Shown piece after piece: positions 1 through 10,256 of a DNA stretch of 64,000 bases (position 1 is the stretch's first letter; the number at the start of each line of letters is the position of its first letter). The notes below the pieces were generated by a model. It saw nothing but the letters and a program-made list of their open reading frames with translations, was not told the DNA's origin and did not search any database. Origin of the DNA: Bugula neritina (Eukaryota > Bryozoa > Gymnolaemata > Cheilostomatida > Bugulidae); assembly GCA_964035545.1 (NCBI GenBank), contig OZ037765.1, forward strand, positions 496,001 to 560,000, written 5' to 3'. Made by a program: the position numbers and the translations under genes.

Positions 1-150
1 ATTTGCATTGATTTGCTAGTTTAATGAATAACTTGGGATTAGAAGAAAGTGGTACCGTGAGTAGCATAGTGTATTTAGCAGTTCAAATAAACAGAATGAA
101 TTTATAGATTCAGGTCTAGCTATTTTTCAAGTCACCATGTACTCAAGTCA

Positions 151-430
151 GTGTAGGTATAGTGTAGGTATAGTGTAGGTATAGTGTAGGTATAGTGTAG
201 GTATAGTGTAGGTACAATGTAGGTATAGTGTAGGTATAGTGTATGTATAATGTAGGTACAATGCAGGTATAGTGTAGGTATAGTGTAGGTATATTGTAGA
301 TATAGTGTAGGTATAGTGTAGGTATAGTGTAGGTATAGTGTAGGTATAGTGTAGGTATAGTGTAGGTATAGTGTAGGTACAATGTAGGTATAGTGTAGGT
401 ATACTGGTATAGTGTAGGTATAGTTTATAT
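151..430. repeat. Minisatellite, 11-bp unit GTGTAGGTATA
   Basis: About 25 head-to-tail copies of GTGTAGGTATA with scattered point variants (for example GTACAATGTAG). Both strands read as long Tyr/Thr-rich open frames, which are by-products of the repeat and not genes. The array lies about 110 bp past the stop codon of the small minus-strand gene at 541-1067, so it may sit in or beyond that gene's 3' flank. Confidence 0.95.
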
Positions 431-540
431 TATAATCCAAGATAACACAACAACACAAACAGACTATATTATGAAAGTCTGTTTGAAATTGTTTAAAATT
501 TATACAATTGAATTAATTTAATCAACACTAACCTTCACTC

Positions 541-1067
541 TTATCGTATCCTCTGAAGGACATTGCGAGTGGCTATATATTCCCCCCTCAGTTTTTTAGT
601 TAGTTGCTTGTAGGTCCTCAGTCTCACATCAACAAATGTGATGGGAGTCTGCAATAGAATAAGTTTTGCTTTATCAAGTTTTAATCTAGCGGCTATGATA
701 CCTGAACGCAACACAATCCGCTTTGCTTCGTTATAAGAGCTTTTCTCATAGTAGCTTTTGTTCTACAGCCTGCATTACACATTCTATTTTTGGTAATAGC
801 TCAATTAAAAGAGGAGCCCGCAGCAATGAGACACTGCATATCTTGATAGTGATAACTTCAACTTAAACAGTCTAATAATAAACCATTAGATCACAAGCTA
901 AAAGTTACCTAGAAACAACAATTATTTATATCTCGCGACACTACCAGCAACCAGCAACTAGAAATTACAAATACATAGACTAGTTACCTCCTATAAATAA
1001 TATTGTATAGAGGCGCACCTGCTGCTACCTGTCCCTCCCCTGAACCACCTGCTGACTCGTCAGCCAT
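541..1067 (-). CDS. Small unrecognised protein, two exons, apparent frameshift
   Basis: I do not recognise this protein. Exon 1 runs 1067 to 988: an ATG in a good context (AACAAGATGG) opens MADESAGGSGEGQ and ends in phase 2 at donor AG|GTAACT. Exon 2 runs 833 to 541 after acceptor ATATGCAG and restores the phase. It reads SLLRAPLLIELLPKIEC and onward, then needs a one-base shift near the A-run at about 755-765 to enter the second frame. That frame stays open through KLDKAKLILLQTPITFVDV to the stop. The product would be about 124 residues: an acidic Gly-rich start, a hydrophobic helix, then a basic helical C-terminus. No signal peptide or catalytic motif is visible. The two long protein-like frames sharing one exon suggest either a base-calling indel or a recent pseudogene. 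It is divergently oriented from the protease gene at 2016. Confidence 0.5.
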
Positions 1068-1466
1068 CTTGTTTCTTTCCCCAAGTGCTACTCTGAAAGT
1101 GACTTGTTTGCATGTTCATAGAGATTTATCAGCATAACCCATTAAGTGACCTTTTGAGCAATTAGTTGACATTAGTCCAGATATTATATCACAGCAGTCA
1201 GTGTAAGGAGAAAGCATTGTGTTACATATGCTGATATGCAACATGCAGTAGTAGCATACTAGACTAACTGAACAACCAGTTGAACTTCAACACATTTTAT
1301 TTCAAAGAAAGAGTTTAGCTTCTGGATAGACTGGACAAACCATGAAGGCCTCTAAAATCTAAATGAACCGAAATAAGTGGAGGCAATTCAGGCTTTTATT
1401 TTAATATTGGCACAGCTCAAACAATTTATAACAATATACAGTAGTATATTATGTAAACACGCGCAT

Positions 1467-1506
<40 letters not shown>

Positions 1507-1944
1507 TCACACACGCACACTTATATCATAGGCAACATGCTCTCTATAGTCTTCTTCCCTTGGCTATACTTCTTAGTAGCCCAAAATGTGCCAAAGTGCA
1601 AGCCAGGGCTAACCATCACTCTGTAGCATGTTGGAACAAGGGACAGGTGTACAGAGAGAGTTTCTGTAATTGCTCAGAAGTGTGTGGGTGGGATCAGGAA
1701 TGGTTTCTAGTAAGTATTTCTCATATGCTGCCTTCCAATGTCGGGTTTGCAGACTGAATGTGTTCCAAGGTACACCAGGTTCTCACATCACACTTCCTAC
1801 AGGAAGGTGGCAGCTGTTAGAGTTGTAAATTCCTCAAGGGGTTATTCTGTATCTACTAGAAGTTATCATCTCATTATATAATGGCTAGTTTATAGCCCTT
1901 GACTATTCCACTTGAAACTCTGCACCTGTTAGTCTCTCAGACTG
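1068..1944. other. Intergenic region between divergent genes; CA microsatellite
   Basis: This stretch separates the starts of the minus-strand small gene and the plus-strand protease. It holds an uninterrupted CA tract at about 1468-1502 with a short CA/CG-rich extension to 1520. The open frame through the CA repeat reads mostly His/Thr and is repeat-derived. I see no other gene. Confidence 0.7.
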
Positions 1945-1950
1945 TATAAA
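1945..1950 (+). promoter_or_regulatory. TATA box of the serine protease gene
   Basis: TATAAATATATATAAG lies about 70 bp upstream of the protease ATG at 2016. This spacing fits a TATA promoter with a 5' UTR of roughly 40 nt. TATA promoters are common in highly expressed digestive proteases. Confidence 0.6.
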
Positions 1951-2015
1951 TATATATAAGCAGAGGTGGAGAGGGAAATGCGCATACAGACGTATTAGTA
2001 GAGATATTTCTTACT

Positions 2016-4099
2016 ATGTTGACTGCTGTACTACTAACTCTCCTAGCCTCAAGTGCTTGGGCTGGTAGGTCACATATATTTCTCTAGTTCTCAGCACATG
2101 AAGTTGTTTCCTCAATCTTGGTATTCTATTGTCTAATGAAAATGTTTCTCTCTCCTGATAACACATTTTACAATATGTAGAAACAAATTAAAGGACTTCA
2201 TGCTTTTATTTTAAAATTAATGTTGAAGTGGACAATGAGAGAATTTTATTTCATGTAATATTTATTAAAATGTGGTGAAGACTTCGTAGAAAGTGGGCAG
2301 TTGTTACATATTGAGCTCAAAATGTGAATTTATTTATATCCCAATACGTTGTGGTTACTTTTGCAGCCCCAAAGACTGCCCCAAGGATTGTGGGAGGAGA
2401 TGAGGCTGAGGAACACTCTCACCCGTGGCAGGCTTCTCTCCAGTTGAGAGGACGTCACATCTGTGGAGCTTCTATCGTCTCAGAAGACTGGCTGGTTACA
2501 GCAGCTCACTGCGTTGATGGGTGGGTAGACAGACTCTCCGTATCTAAGTCTCACTGAACAAGTTCTCAGTCTATGTATTGTAATATTTGTACAAGTAATG
2601 ATGTAGGACCAATTATGTTGCAGCTCAAACGCAAGAGATTTGTCTGTAGCCATTGCAGAGCACGACCTGAATGTGGACGATGCGGAACAAGTCCACTCTA
2701 TCAGTCAAGTGATCATGGTGAGTCATATGATCAATTGGAAGATGTGACGTGTGCAACTTTGTAATAATGCGTAATGCTGAAGTAGACTAAATTACATATT
2801 ATAGTTGAAGGAATTTAATTAAACATCTAACTTTTAAGTTGTGTGTCTTCAGCAAGCAATCAGAAATGCTAAATTAAATCATGATGTTTGCACAAAATTG
2901 ATTATAAAACACAGTTGTTGAGCACACAACCCTCAAACAGTCTGCAGATGATAGCTAAGATATATACGTGGATATTTCAATACTTACTGCATAAATCAAG
3001 TGTGTCAGGGATTCTTTAATTAATAAATAAGTTCTTAATGTTGATGTTGTGAACAGAGAAGATAACTCTTTAAAACAACTAATAGCGAGTAAAATAACAT
3101 CCAAACTGTTAGGTTAGTTTCTATTATTAGTTTCTGTCACAAGTATTTCTATCGTAGCATGAAAACTATAACGCAAACGGCGCAGGGTTCCCCAACGACA
3201 TTGCGTTGTTGAGAGTCAGTAATCCAATGGAACTGACTAACAAGGCAGAGACCATCGCAATCCCCTCTCCGGGCATGGAATTTGACAGCAATGATGACTG
3301 TTACATCACCGGGTGGGGTCTCACACAGGGTTAGTTCTTACGATTAACTCATTTGAGTAATTGTTATGTTACACTCAGTATTTCACCCCTTTCACTCTTA
3401 ATTCTGATGTTCCTTCAGGTTGTCAAACTCCAAGTTTACATTTGGTTGGATGCCTAAAAACTAGTATAATTTTTAAGATGACTTAAGCAACTTTTTGAGA
3501 TTAAAATTTGATCTATAGCGTTAATACCGAAGCATAATATGAGGTCATACAATGTCCGTTAAATTCTTGTTAAGATAGGAGTGTGCATGTATTAACAATA
3601 TTAGCTGCGGACACACAGTTGAGATACGAGGAGAGACAATTCCCTTCCTTTGTTTAGGAAGTCAAGACAGAACAGTCCTGCAAGAGCTCAAAGTGGACAT
3701 CAGAACGAGATCAGCTTGTACACGAGCCTGGGGTAGTAGATACATCAATGATGGGCATATCTGTGTGGAGAATGGAGACACTGGAGCTTGCAATGTAAGT
3801 ACAGTATTTAGTATATATTATATAGTATCTCGTATATATATCGTATATTTTATATATATAGTATTTCATATATAGTATAACGCAAACATTAGTTAGTGAA
3901 TGGAAATGTAGATTAAGTTCCCGACTTGTTGTAGGGTGACTCTGGTGGCCCCCTCGCCTGCTCAGTGAACGGACGGTGGTACTTGGCTGGAGCAACCAGC
4001 TGGGGCATTTCAGGGTGCACCACCCGAGGGTACCCCAGTGTCTACACCAAGATATCCTACTTCTCTGATTGGGTTAGAGAGAACATGATGACTAAGTAA
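2016..4099 (+). CDS. Secreted chymotrypsin-family (S1A) serine protease
   Basis: Six exons: 2016-2064, 2367-2520, 2624-2717, 3158-3329, 3658-3794 and 3935-4099. All have GT/AG borders and matching phases, giving 256 residues, the usual length for a simple trypsin-fold protease. Residues 1-16 form a hydrophobic signal peptide ([16 protein letters not shown]). A very short propeptide ends at Arg23, followed by the mature start IVGGDEA. The catalytic triad is complete: His64 in TAAHC, Asp113 in NDIALL and Ser205 in GDSGGP. The S1 pocket is not trypsin-like: the residue at the chymotrypsin-189 position is Gly (GACNGDSGG), with Gly at 216 and Ser at 226. Chymotrypsin- or elastase-like specificity is therefore inferred. 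Activation would need cleavage after Arg23 by a tryptic enzyme. No extra domains are present. A polyadenylation signal AATAAA lies near 4185. The likely role is extracellular or digestive proteolysis. Confidence 0.93.
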
Positions 4100-5166
4100 C
4101 TCAATCTGCACAAGATATGGGAGGGACTGCTTGAAATAAGATTTCTCGAACAATAATTTAATAAATGTTAACAAGATTGTCATACAATAAACTTGCTTGA
4201 ACTATAATTTACCTCGTAACTTATTTTGAAGTTAGATTTTTCTTTAAAACCACAAGTCATCTATAGCATTGAATGTAATCAGCATAAATGACAGAAAAAT
4301 ATACCTTGTGGAATATACATGATCAGCATACATGTAATATGAAGAAATAATGCAAGTTTATCATTCTACACAATAGATTAGAATATACATATTACTACTC
4401 TGTATACAGTACATTGTGCTGATCATAACAAAAACCTATAACCAATTATATTTACATATAATTACCAATTACAATTAAAATAATTTTATAAACATCTCAA
4501 GTCAAATAAGCGTTGTTAGATAAGAACAGCTGCTCAAAGATATATAATCTCTGCTAGATTTAACACTAGAAACAAATTTCATGACATGTGATTCGCTAGA
4601 AAGCATGACGAAAGATTCATTCCCACTATTCATGGGATACCTATTTATCCTCCAGTAAGAAAATACGGTCAAAAAAGTTTCAGTGGAGAGCACAACTCTC
4701 ATATAGATTATATCATTTGTATATAAAGTCAAAGTGAATCTTTGCTGATATGATTTCAGTAAATGAAATAGTTTATTAGTTTTAATAAATTTATAGAATA
4801 ACAAGTAGCAACGGAATTCTTTTAACTTTTCATTCACTGCAAAGTCATAGAAAGAGACTCAACTAAATTCAAAGAAGGTTAGCTAATATATCTTGCAGTG
4901 TTCTACTCATACCGTTAGCTAAGCTAAAGAAGTGCAACCCAAACCTATACACTGAGTACCTTACTTTGCCAACTTGTATAGTTTATACTTTAGTATTATA
5001 TACAAAACATTAAAGATCTTTACATGAAAATGCAAACTGTGTTATATAAATAATATTATATTTTTTCCATATTACGCAATTATAAATTAACAATAATAGT
5101 GAAACAAATAGAAATGAACAAAAGTCGCACACGAGAGATGATGAGACTGGAGACAAGTGATTTCCC
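4100..5166. other. AT-rich spacer between protease and GORASP2 3' ends
   Basis: The two flanking genes converge here. The start contains the protease 3' UTR; the rest is AT-rich with no convincing coding signal. The open frames at 4502-4837 and 5010-5225 on the minus strand lack family resemblance and splice context. Confidence 0.6.
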
Positions 5167-8100
5167 CTAACTGGACGTCGTGGGGGTAGAAGTGGTGGTA
5201 GAGGGAATAGTTGGCATGGTGCCAAGGTTCAACATGGGCATCTGTGGCATTGGGGGAAGTGAGCCCAGGTCAGCCAGCCCTAAATTTTACGAAGTCATCA
5301 TTGAACTAAGGCTAAGCATGTGAAATATTTGCAGACAACACTACAGATTGCATCAGTCTACATGGCTACAGTTGCTATGGCTACAGTTGCTATGGCTACA
5401 GTTGCTATGACTACAGTTGCTATGGCTAATAAATAATGAGAAACTAACGTAAAATTCTAGTAGCCAGATTTCTTATAAATAAAGCAAACTTCAGTTAGAT
5501 ATTAAAGCCTGGCAGAAGTGTTAAGAATAAGTATTCATATTTTTGATATATATAAACGATCTTGCTCAACAATTTAAACTTTTTAATCCCATTTTCTATG
5601 CCGACGACACTAATTTATTTTTTGAATCAAAAGATTTGAACTCCCATTTGGAAGCTATAAATCAAGATCTAAACTCTCTGTCAATTTGGTGCAATAAAAA
5701 CAAACTCACTATAAACTATGAAAAATGCAACTATATTGTTTTAAAAAACTACCAAAATCCTTTTCAAATTCTAGAAAACTGTATATTATTAAATAAAAGA
5801 CCTATAAATTACTCTAACAGCATAACTTTTCTAGGTGTACAAATAGATAAAAATTTAAATTGGAGCTTGCACATCTCAAACCTACTTACAAAATTACGAC
5901 CACTTAGTGGATTAATATACCGATGTTCTGAATATCTCCCTCAAAAAATTTTACTTTTGATATATAATTCTTTCATCAATTCCAAGTTAAATTATTGTGC
6001 AGAGGCCTGGGGAAATGCAGCTAATACCCATCTAAACAAGATTTTTATTTTTCAAAAAAAGGTAATGCGTATCATGAACAAAAAACCGTTTGACCATCCA
6101 TCAGCGCCTCTATTTACTAAGCATAAAGTTCTCTCAATATACCAGATTTACCGTTTTAAAGTGTTAAAGAAAGCTCATTCTTTTTTCTACTCTGACAATT
6201 TTTTTCCCACTCACTCTATCAATACACGTCAATCATTCATAAATCTCCCCCTTCCTCACTCTCAAACAGCAGCAGGTCACAGAAGAAACTGTTATCAGGA
6301 GGTGGCACTATGGAATGAACTGCCAATCCCTTTACGGTCAATTAGCAACCCTAATGAATTTGGGAGGAAGTTGAGGCTTTATCTGTTAGAATAGTTGTAT
6401 TTTTTTTGTATTTTTCTGGATAGAGTCGCTGTCAGCTCGTGTTGGCCCGCGCATGACTAGCTAGGCTATAGCGCAATGGGCCTCATCATCGCCTCCTTGG
6501 CATTTTCTAATGTCCTTGTGTTATTAAATACCTTTGATGAAATAAACCAAACAAACAAACAAACAAACATGTGTCGTATTAGCTTTGAGACGCCATGGTT
6601 AATTTCCTAACCACACCATGAGAATGTTCATTCTGATTGAATCAGTAAACTGAAGTATGCCTCACTTGATTGGCTAAAATAATGCAAAGCTTTACCTGAT
6701 TGGTTCTTGAGTAGATTGGGATCCAGGGGCGGCAGCTTTGTAAGATCTATTGGGGGCATTTTGAAGGAGTCTAGAGATGTTGGCAATGGAAGAGGTGCAC
6801 CGACTACAACAAGGGGACACAACTCTAACCGGGAGAGGAAATAACTTGGAAACACATGCATCGCAAAACAGAGCAGAAGAAGAGATGACATGTTTCTGAG
6901 TATCAGGTGGTCACTACTAAGGGGGTAGCCTCAGGTCTGAGCAAAGGTTGACTCACCTGTTGGGGGTGCAGGCGACGTCCCACTACCGGATAAATTCAGA
7001 TTACTTAAGTCGGGTATGACAGGTGTCTGTTGGGACACTGAAAAGAGAAACACATGAGTACGTCACATGAGTACGTCACATGAGTATGTCACATGAGTAT
7101 GTCACATGAGTATGTCACATGAGTATGTCACATGACGCCATACAATGTCATGTGTTGTGTCAAGTTGATTTATCCGCTAGCAGAAAGTATTAAGAACGTT
7201 CTAGAAGCAAGTGACTGCTCACCTGCACTGGGCTGTGGTGGGCTGCTGCTGGCATCACCGGGAATGACAGAGCTGACTATTGCAGAGGTCTGAGTGGTGG
7301 ATACAGGACTGGATACGGAGGGGTTGTAGACAGCCCCCATTGCTCCGGCACTGGTGAAAGTAGCCTGAGGGGTGTACCTGGCTGGAGACAGTGCGGGCAC
7401 TGTGGGGGTGCCCGTCGAGACGAGGGACGCAGACAGAGCGAGACCAGAGAGCTCCGAGGAGTCAGACTGGGTGTGTGACGAGCTGGGAGCGGGTGGCGTG
7501 TCAGAATTATCTAGGGGCACCTGCAAGGAAGTGTCAGAGTTATCTAGGGGCACCTGCAAGGAAGTGTCAGAGTTATCTAGGGGCACCTGCAAGGAAGTGT
7601 CAGAGTTATCTAGGGGCACCTGCAAGGAAGTGCCAGAGTGAATGTAACTTTAAATGGTATTGTGGGGAATCTGTGTACAGAGATGCAACACGAGTTGACC
7701 AGTAAACCAGCACAGCCTTAGAGCACATTATACAGCGCAAAAACGGGGGCGTCCCGAGACGTCCCGCTCACCTCGGAGAAGCCATCAGAACCGGTGGTGG
7801 TGTTGGTGGAAGTGCCGGCAGCTGCAGAAGAAGTGGGTTGCACCGGAGCAGCTGGCTGAGGGGGTTGCATAGAGTGAGGTACAGACAGAGCAGCTCTTTG
7901 CTTCCTCTTTTCCTCCAAGAGATCCGAAGGAATTCTGTGGAGATATCCGTATCCGATGCCACATCCTAGACTGCAGCACGTAGTATAGTTATATAATATA
8001 ATAATATAGTAATATAACATACTATATTAATATAACGAAGTATAATAGTATACTATACAGCTACACGGAGAGCAGACACCAACCTGCCCTCGCCGCCCCA

Positions 8101-10256
8101 CGCCCCGTTAGGAGTTATGGTCACCTCACGGCATCTGTCCTCATCGAGATTGTAGACGTAGAGTTTGAGTGGTTTGCCTTCGTGTCCCTCTATCAGCGTG
8201 AAGAGGTCGTCAGCCTGCGGGAAGAGAACATGCAGTGAGACAGTACCGATCCTAGTTGAACAAAACACCGGAAGGTTGGGTTAAGGTCAAGGTGAAATAA
8301 ACTCACAGCATTCAGCACCGTGTCGGCTCCTATTATGTAGTCAGTATCCGAGATGAACCCGGCAGCAGAGGCGGGCGAGTTCGGCTGAACTTCCTGTAAG
8401 TAACCAATGAGAGAGCTGGATACAGAGTGAGGACCAATGATAGAGCTGGATACAGAATGAGGACCAATGAGAGAGCTGGATACAGAGTGAGGACCAATGA
8501 GAGAGCTGGATACAAAGTGAGGACCAATGAGAGAGCTGGATACAGAGTGAGGACCAATGAGAGAGCTGGATACAGAGTGAGGACCAATGAGAGAGCTGGA
8601 TACAAAGTGAGGACCAATGAGAGAGCTGGATACAGAGTGAGGACCAATGAGATAGCTGTAGACACAGTAGCAGACTATACAGACACCTGGAGCACCTACC
8701 ATGACGTGCCAAATGTTCTCACTAGCTCCTTCAAATGAACAGAATCTAATGCTGACACCCAGTAGACCCTGACCTCCCCAGCTCAGGCTGGGGGTTATGG
8801 TGACGTCCCGTATAGACTGGCTTTTACTGCTGAATACCGTCATCTTGGTGGGTTTCTCTAAGTTGGCTTTAAGCAGGTCTTTCAGTGTGTCATTATCTTG
8901 ATTCTAAGAGTTGAGAGAGAATTGGTGTATGTTACTATATACTACTGTATACTACTGTGTATACTACTGTATACTACTGTATACTACTGTGTACTACTGT
9001 ATACTACTGTATACTACTGTATGTTACTATATACTACTGCATACTACTGTATACTACTGCATGTTACTATATACTACTGCATACTACTGCATACTACTGT
9101 ATACTACTGCATACTACTGTATACTACTGTATACTACTGTATGTTACTATATACTACTATATACTACTATATACTACTGTATACTACTATACACTATGTT
9201 ACTGACCAGGCGCGTGTTGCCAATAGCAACAATAAAATCAAAGAAAGCTTCCAGACCAGCTCTGGAACCCGGGGAGTTGTCTTGCACCTGCAAGGGGAAG
9301 TAGAATACATATATTAGTGTAAGCATTAGTATTATTAGTAGCCACAACAATAGTCATTAGTCTAGTCTGATTACACAAAGTGACTCATAGTTATAGTCTG
9401 AGTGACAATTATAAGTCAAGTGAATTTACATATCATATCATGCCATAAACTTAGGTTACTAGAGTTATACTTAGGTTGTATTGACTTGATGTTTTCAAGT
9501 ATTTCTTGAATAAACTACCTACAAGTTTTAGTCCTGAACCTGGCCTCATAATATATTGCAAGTATTAGGCACTGGGGGGCGTACTTCCCACAGCCACTAC
9601 AATACTAATTGCAGTGATTACTATTTAACCTTTCATAATAATAACTGCCTCACAAAATATAACAATTATTGATCATACTAATATACATTACCACTACTAC
9701 AATTAGTATTAGTGTTATCCGTATAGATTTTTATTATTAAAACATTATAATAAAAATAGTAATACAAATATTAATTAGATTCCATTTTAAATTCATAAGT
9801 AATTTTTATTATCATGATAATCAATATTATAATGTAATACATATAATATTAATTTCATGCTTATTTCCATTTTTAATTTGAGTTTAGCTAAAGAGTTAAG
9901 ACTGAGTTCGAATTTTATTTTAGTAATCATTATGATTATGACTGATTATCAATACCAGTGTCATTATGATTAATATTATGATTGTCAGTGTCGGTGTAAG
10001 CGTCTTAGAGTTAGTCCAAGCAATAGTAATACTACCAGTAGTAAAACTACAACTTTAACTACAAGTATAGGTCTTATTCTTAAGTCAAACACTTGTAAAT
10101 CAAATTATAACCTTATTATTTTGAAAAAAAAAACATTTTTATTTACTTTTAGTTTTAGTTTTACAAGAGGTTTACTCAGTTAGTGTTACATACTCTAAGA
10201 ACGTGATATCCCTCAGATCCTCCACCTGGAACATCAATACTTTGTGTTCCACCCAT
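5167..10256 (-). CDS. GORASP2: Golgi reassembly-stacking protein, GRASP55/GORASP2 type
   Basis: Ten exons on the minus strand: 10256-10194, 9287-9207, 8903-8700, 8393-8307, 8214-8084, 7970-7772, 7619-7223, 7037-6957, 6803-6696 and 5279-5167. Phases agree throughout and give up to 487 residues (human GRASP55 is about 450). The protein starts [13 protein letters not shown], with Gly2 as a probable N-myristoylation site. It then shows the two PDZ-like GRASP repeats: [19 protein letters not shown], the [16 protein letters not shown] block, [20 protein letters not shown] and the [13 protein letters not shown] block. The second half is a Pro/Ser/Thr-rich disordered tail with PP and SPA motifs, as in the family. 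Known family role: cis/medial Golgi membrane tethering and cisternal linking through PDZ oligomerisation, regulated by phosphorylation of the tail. Exon 7 begins inside a tandem repeat that duplicates its acceptor. The last intron contains a LINE on the opposite strand. Several introns carry minisatellites abutting exons. Confidence 0.96.
5358..5428. repeat. 15-bp tandem repeat in the last GORASP2 intron
   Basis: Roughly five copies of TATGGCTACAGTTGC lie in the final intron of the Golgi gene, about 80 bp from the last exon's acceptor and just upstream of the LINE insertion. Confidence 0.85.
5525..6570 (+). mobile_element. 5'-truncated non-LTR retrotransposon (LINE), RT C-terminal part
   Basis: An open frame of about 284 residues (5543-6394) begins inside a reverse transcriptase at [10 protein letters not shown]. 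It contains the catalytic motif FYADDT followed by the usual palm and thumb blocks ([22 protein letters not shown]). It ends with the typical LINE C-terminal WNELP plus FGRKLRLYL. The 3' UTR ends in a (CAAA)n tail at about 6548-6570, as in many Jockey/CR1/I-like elements. The start lacks the upstream RT fingers and any endonuclease, so the copy is 5'-truncated, the usual outcome of target-primed insertion. The absence of stops or frameshifts suggests a young copy. It sits in the last intron of GORASP2, antisense to that gene. Clade assignment is uncertain. Confidence 0.9.
7050..7133. repeat. 13-bp tandem repeat beside GORASP2 exon 8 acceptor
   Basis: About six copies of ACGTCACATGAGT or a close variant (T for C) begin roughly 13 bp upstream, on the gene strand, of the acceptor at 7038-7039. 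Confidence 0.85.
7499..7637 (-). repeat. 33-bp repeat spanning the GORASP2 exon 7 acceptor
   Basis: Four head-to-tail 33-bp units. On the gene strand each unit contains CTTCCTTGCAG|GTGCCC, meaning a 3' splice site plus the first 23 nt of exon 7. The unit length is a multiple of three and no copy contains a stop, so each acceptor gives an open frame and adds or removes one 11-residue block ([11 protein letters not shown]). The exon 7 start at 7619 assumes the most upstream acceptor. Confidence 0.93.
8404..8655. repeat. 30-bp minisatellite filling GORASP2 intron 3
   Basis: About eight copies of a 30-bp unit containing GACCAATGAGAGAGCTGGAT. The array reaches to about 10 bp from the acceptor of the next exon (8393) and occupies nearly the whole intron. 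Confidence 0.95.
8925..9200. repeat. 10-bp minisatellite in GORASP2 intron 2
   Basis: About 27 copies of ATACTACTGT with variants such as ATGTTACTAT. On the gene strand the array begins within a few bases of the exon 2 donor (exon end 9207, GTCAGTAAC). The Tyr/Leu-rich frames through it are spurious. Confidence 0.95.
9300..10190. other. Cryptically simple intron 1 of GORASP2
   Basis: AT-rich DNA with short ATTAGTATT-like words recurring without a fixed period. It is an intron between exons 2 and 1 of the Golgi gene; no coding signal is seen. Confidence 0.6.

Noticed and set aside
132-458. Tyr-rich frames in the 11-bp repeat
   Set aside because: Both frames exist only because the 11-bp unit lacks stops on that strand.
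1377-1757. 126-residue frame through the CA repeat
   Set aside because: Central part is His/Thr from (CA)n; flanks have no similarity or splice support.
6628-6891. Separate 87-residue gene on the minus strand
   Set aside because: Its C-terminal half is GORASP2 exon 9; the N-terminal half is intron read-through upstream of the acceptor at 6804-6805.
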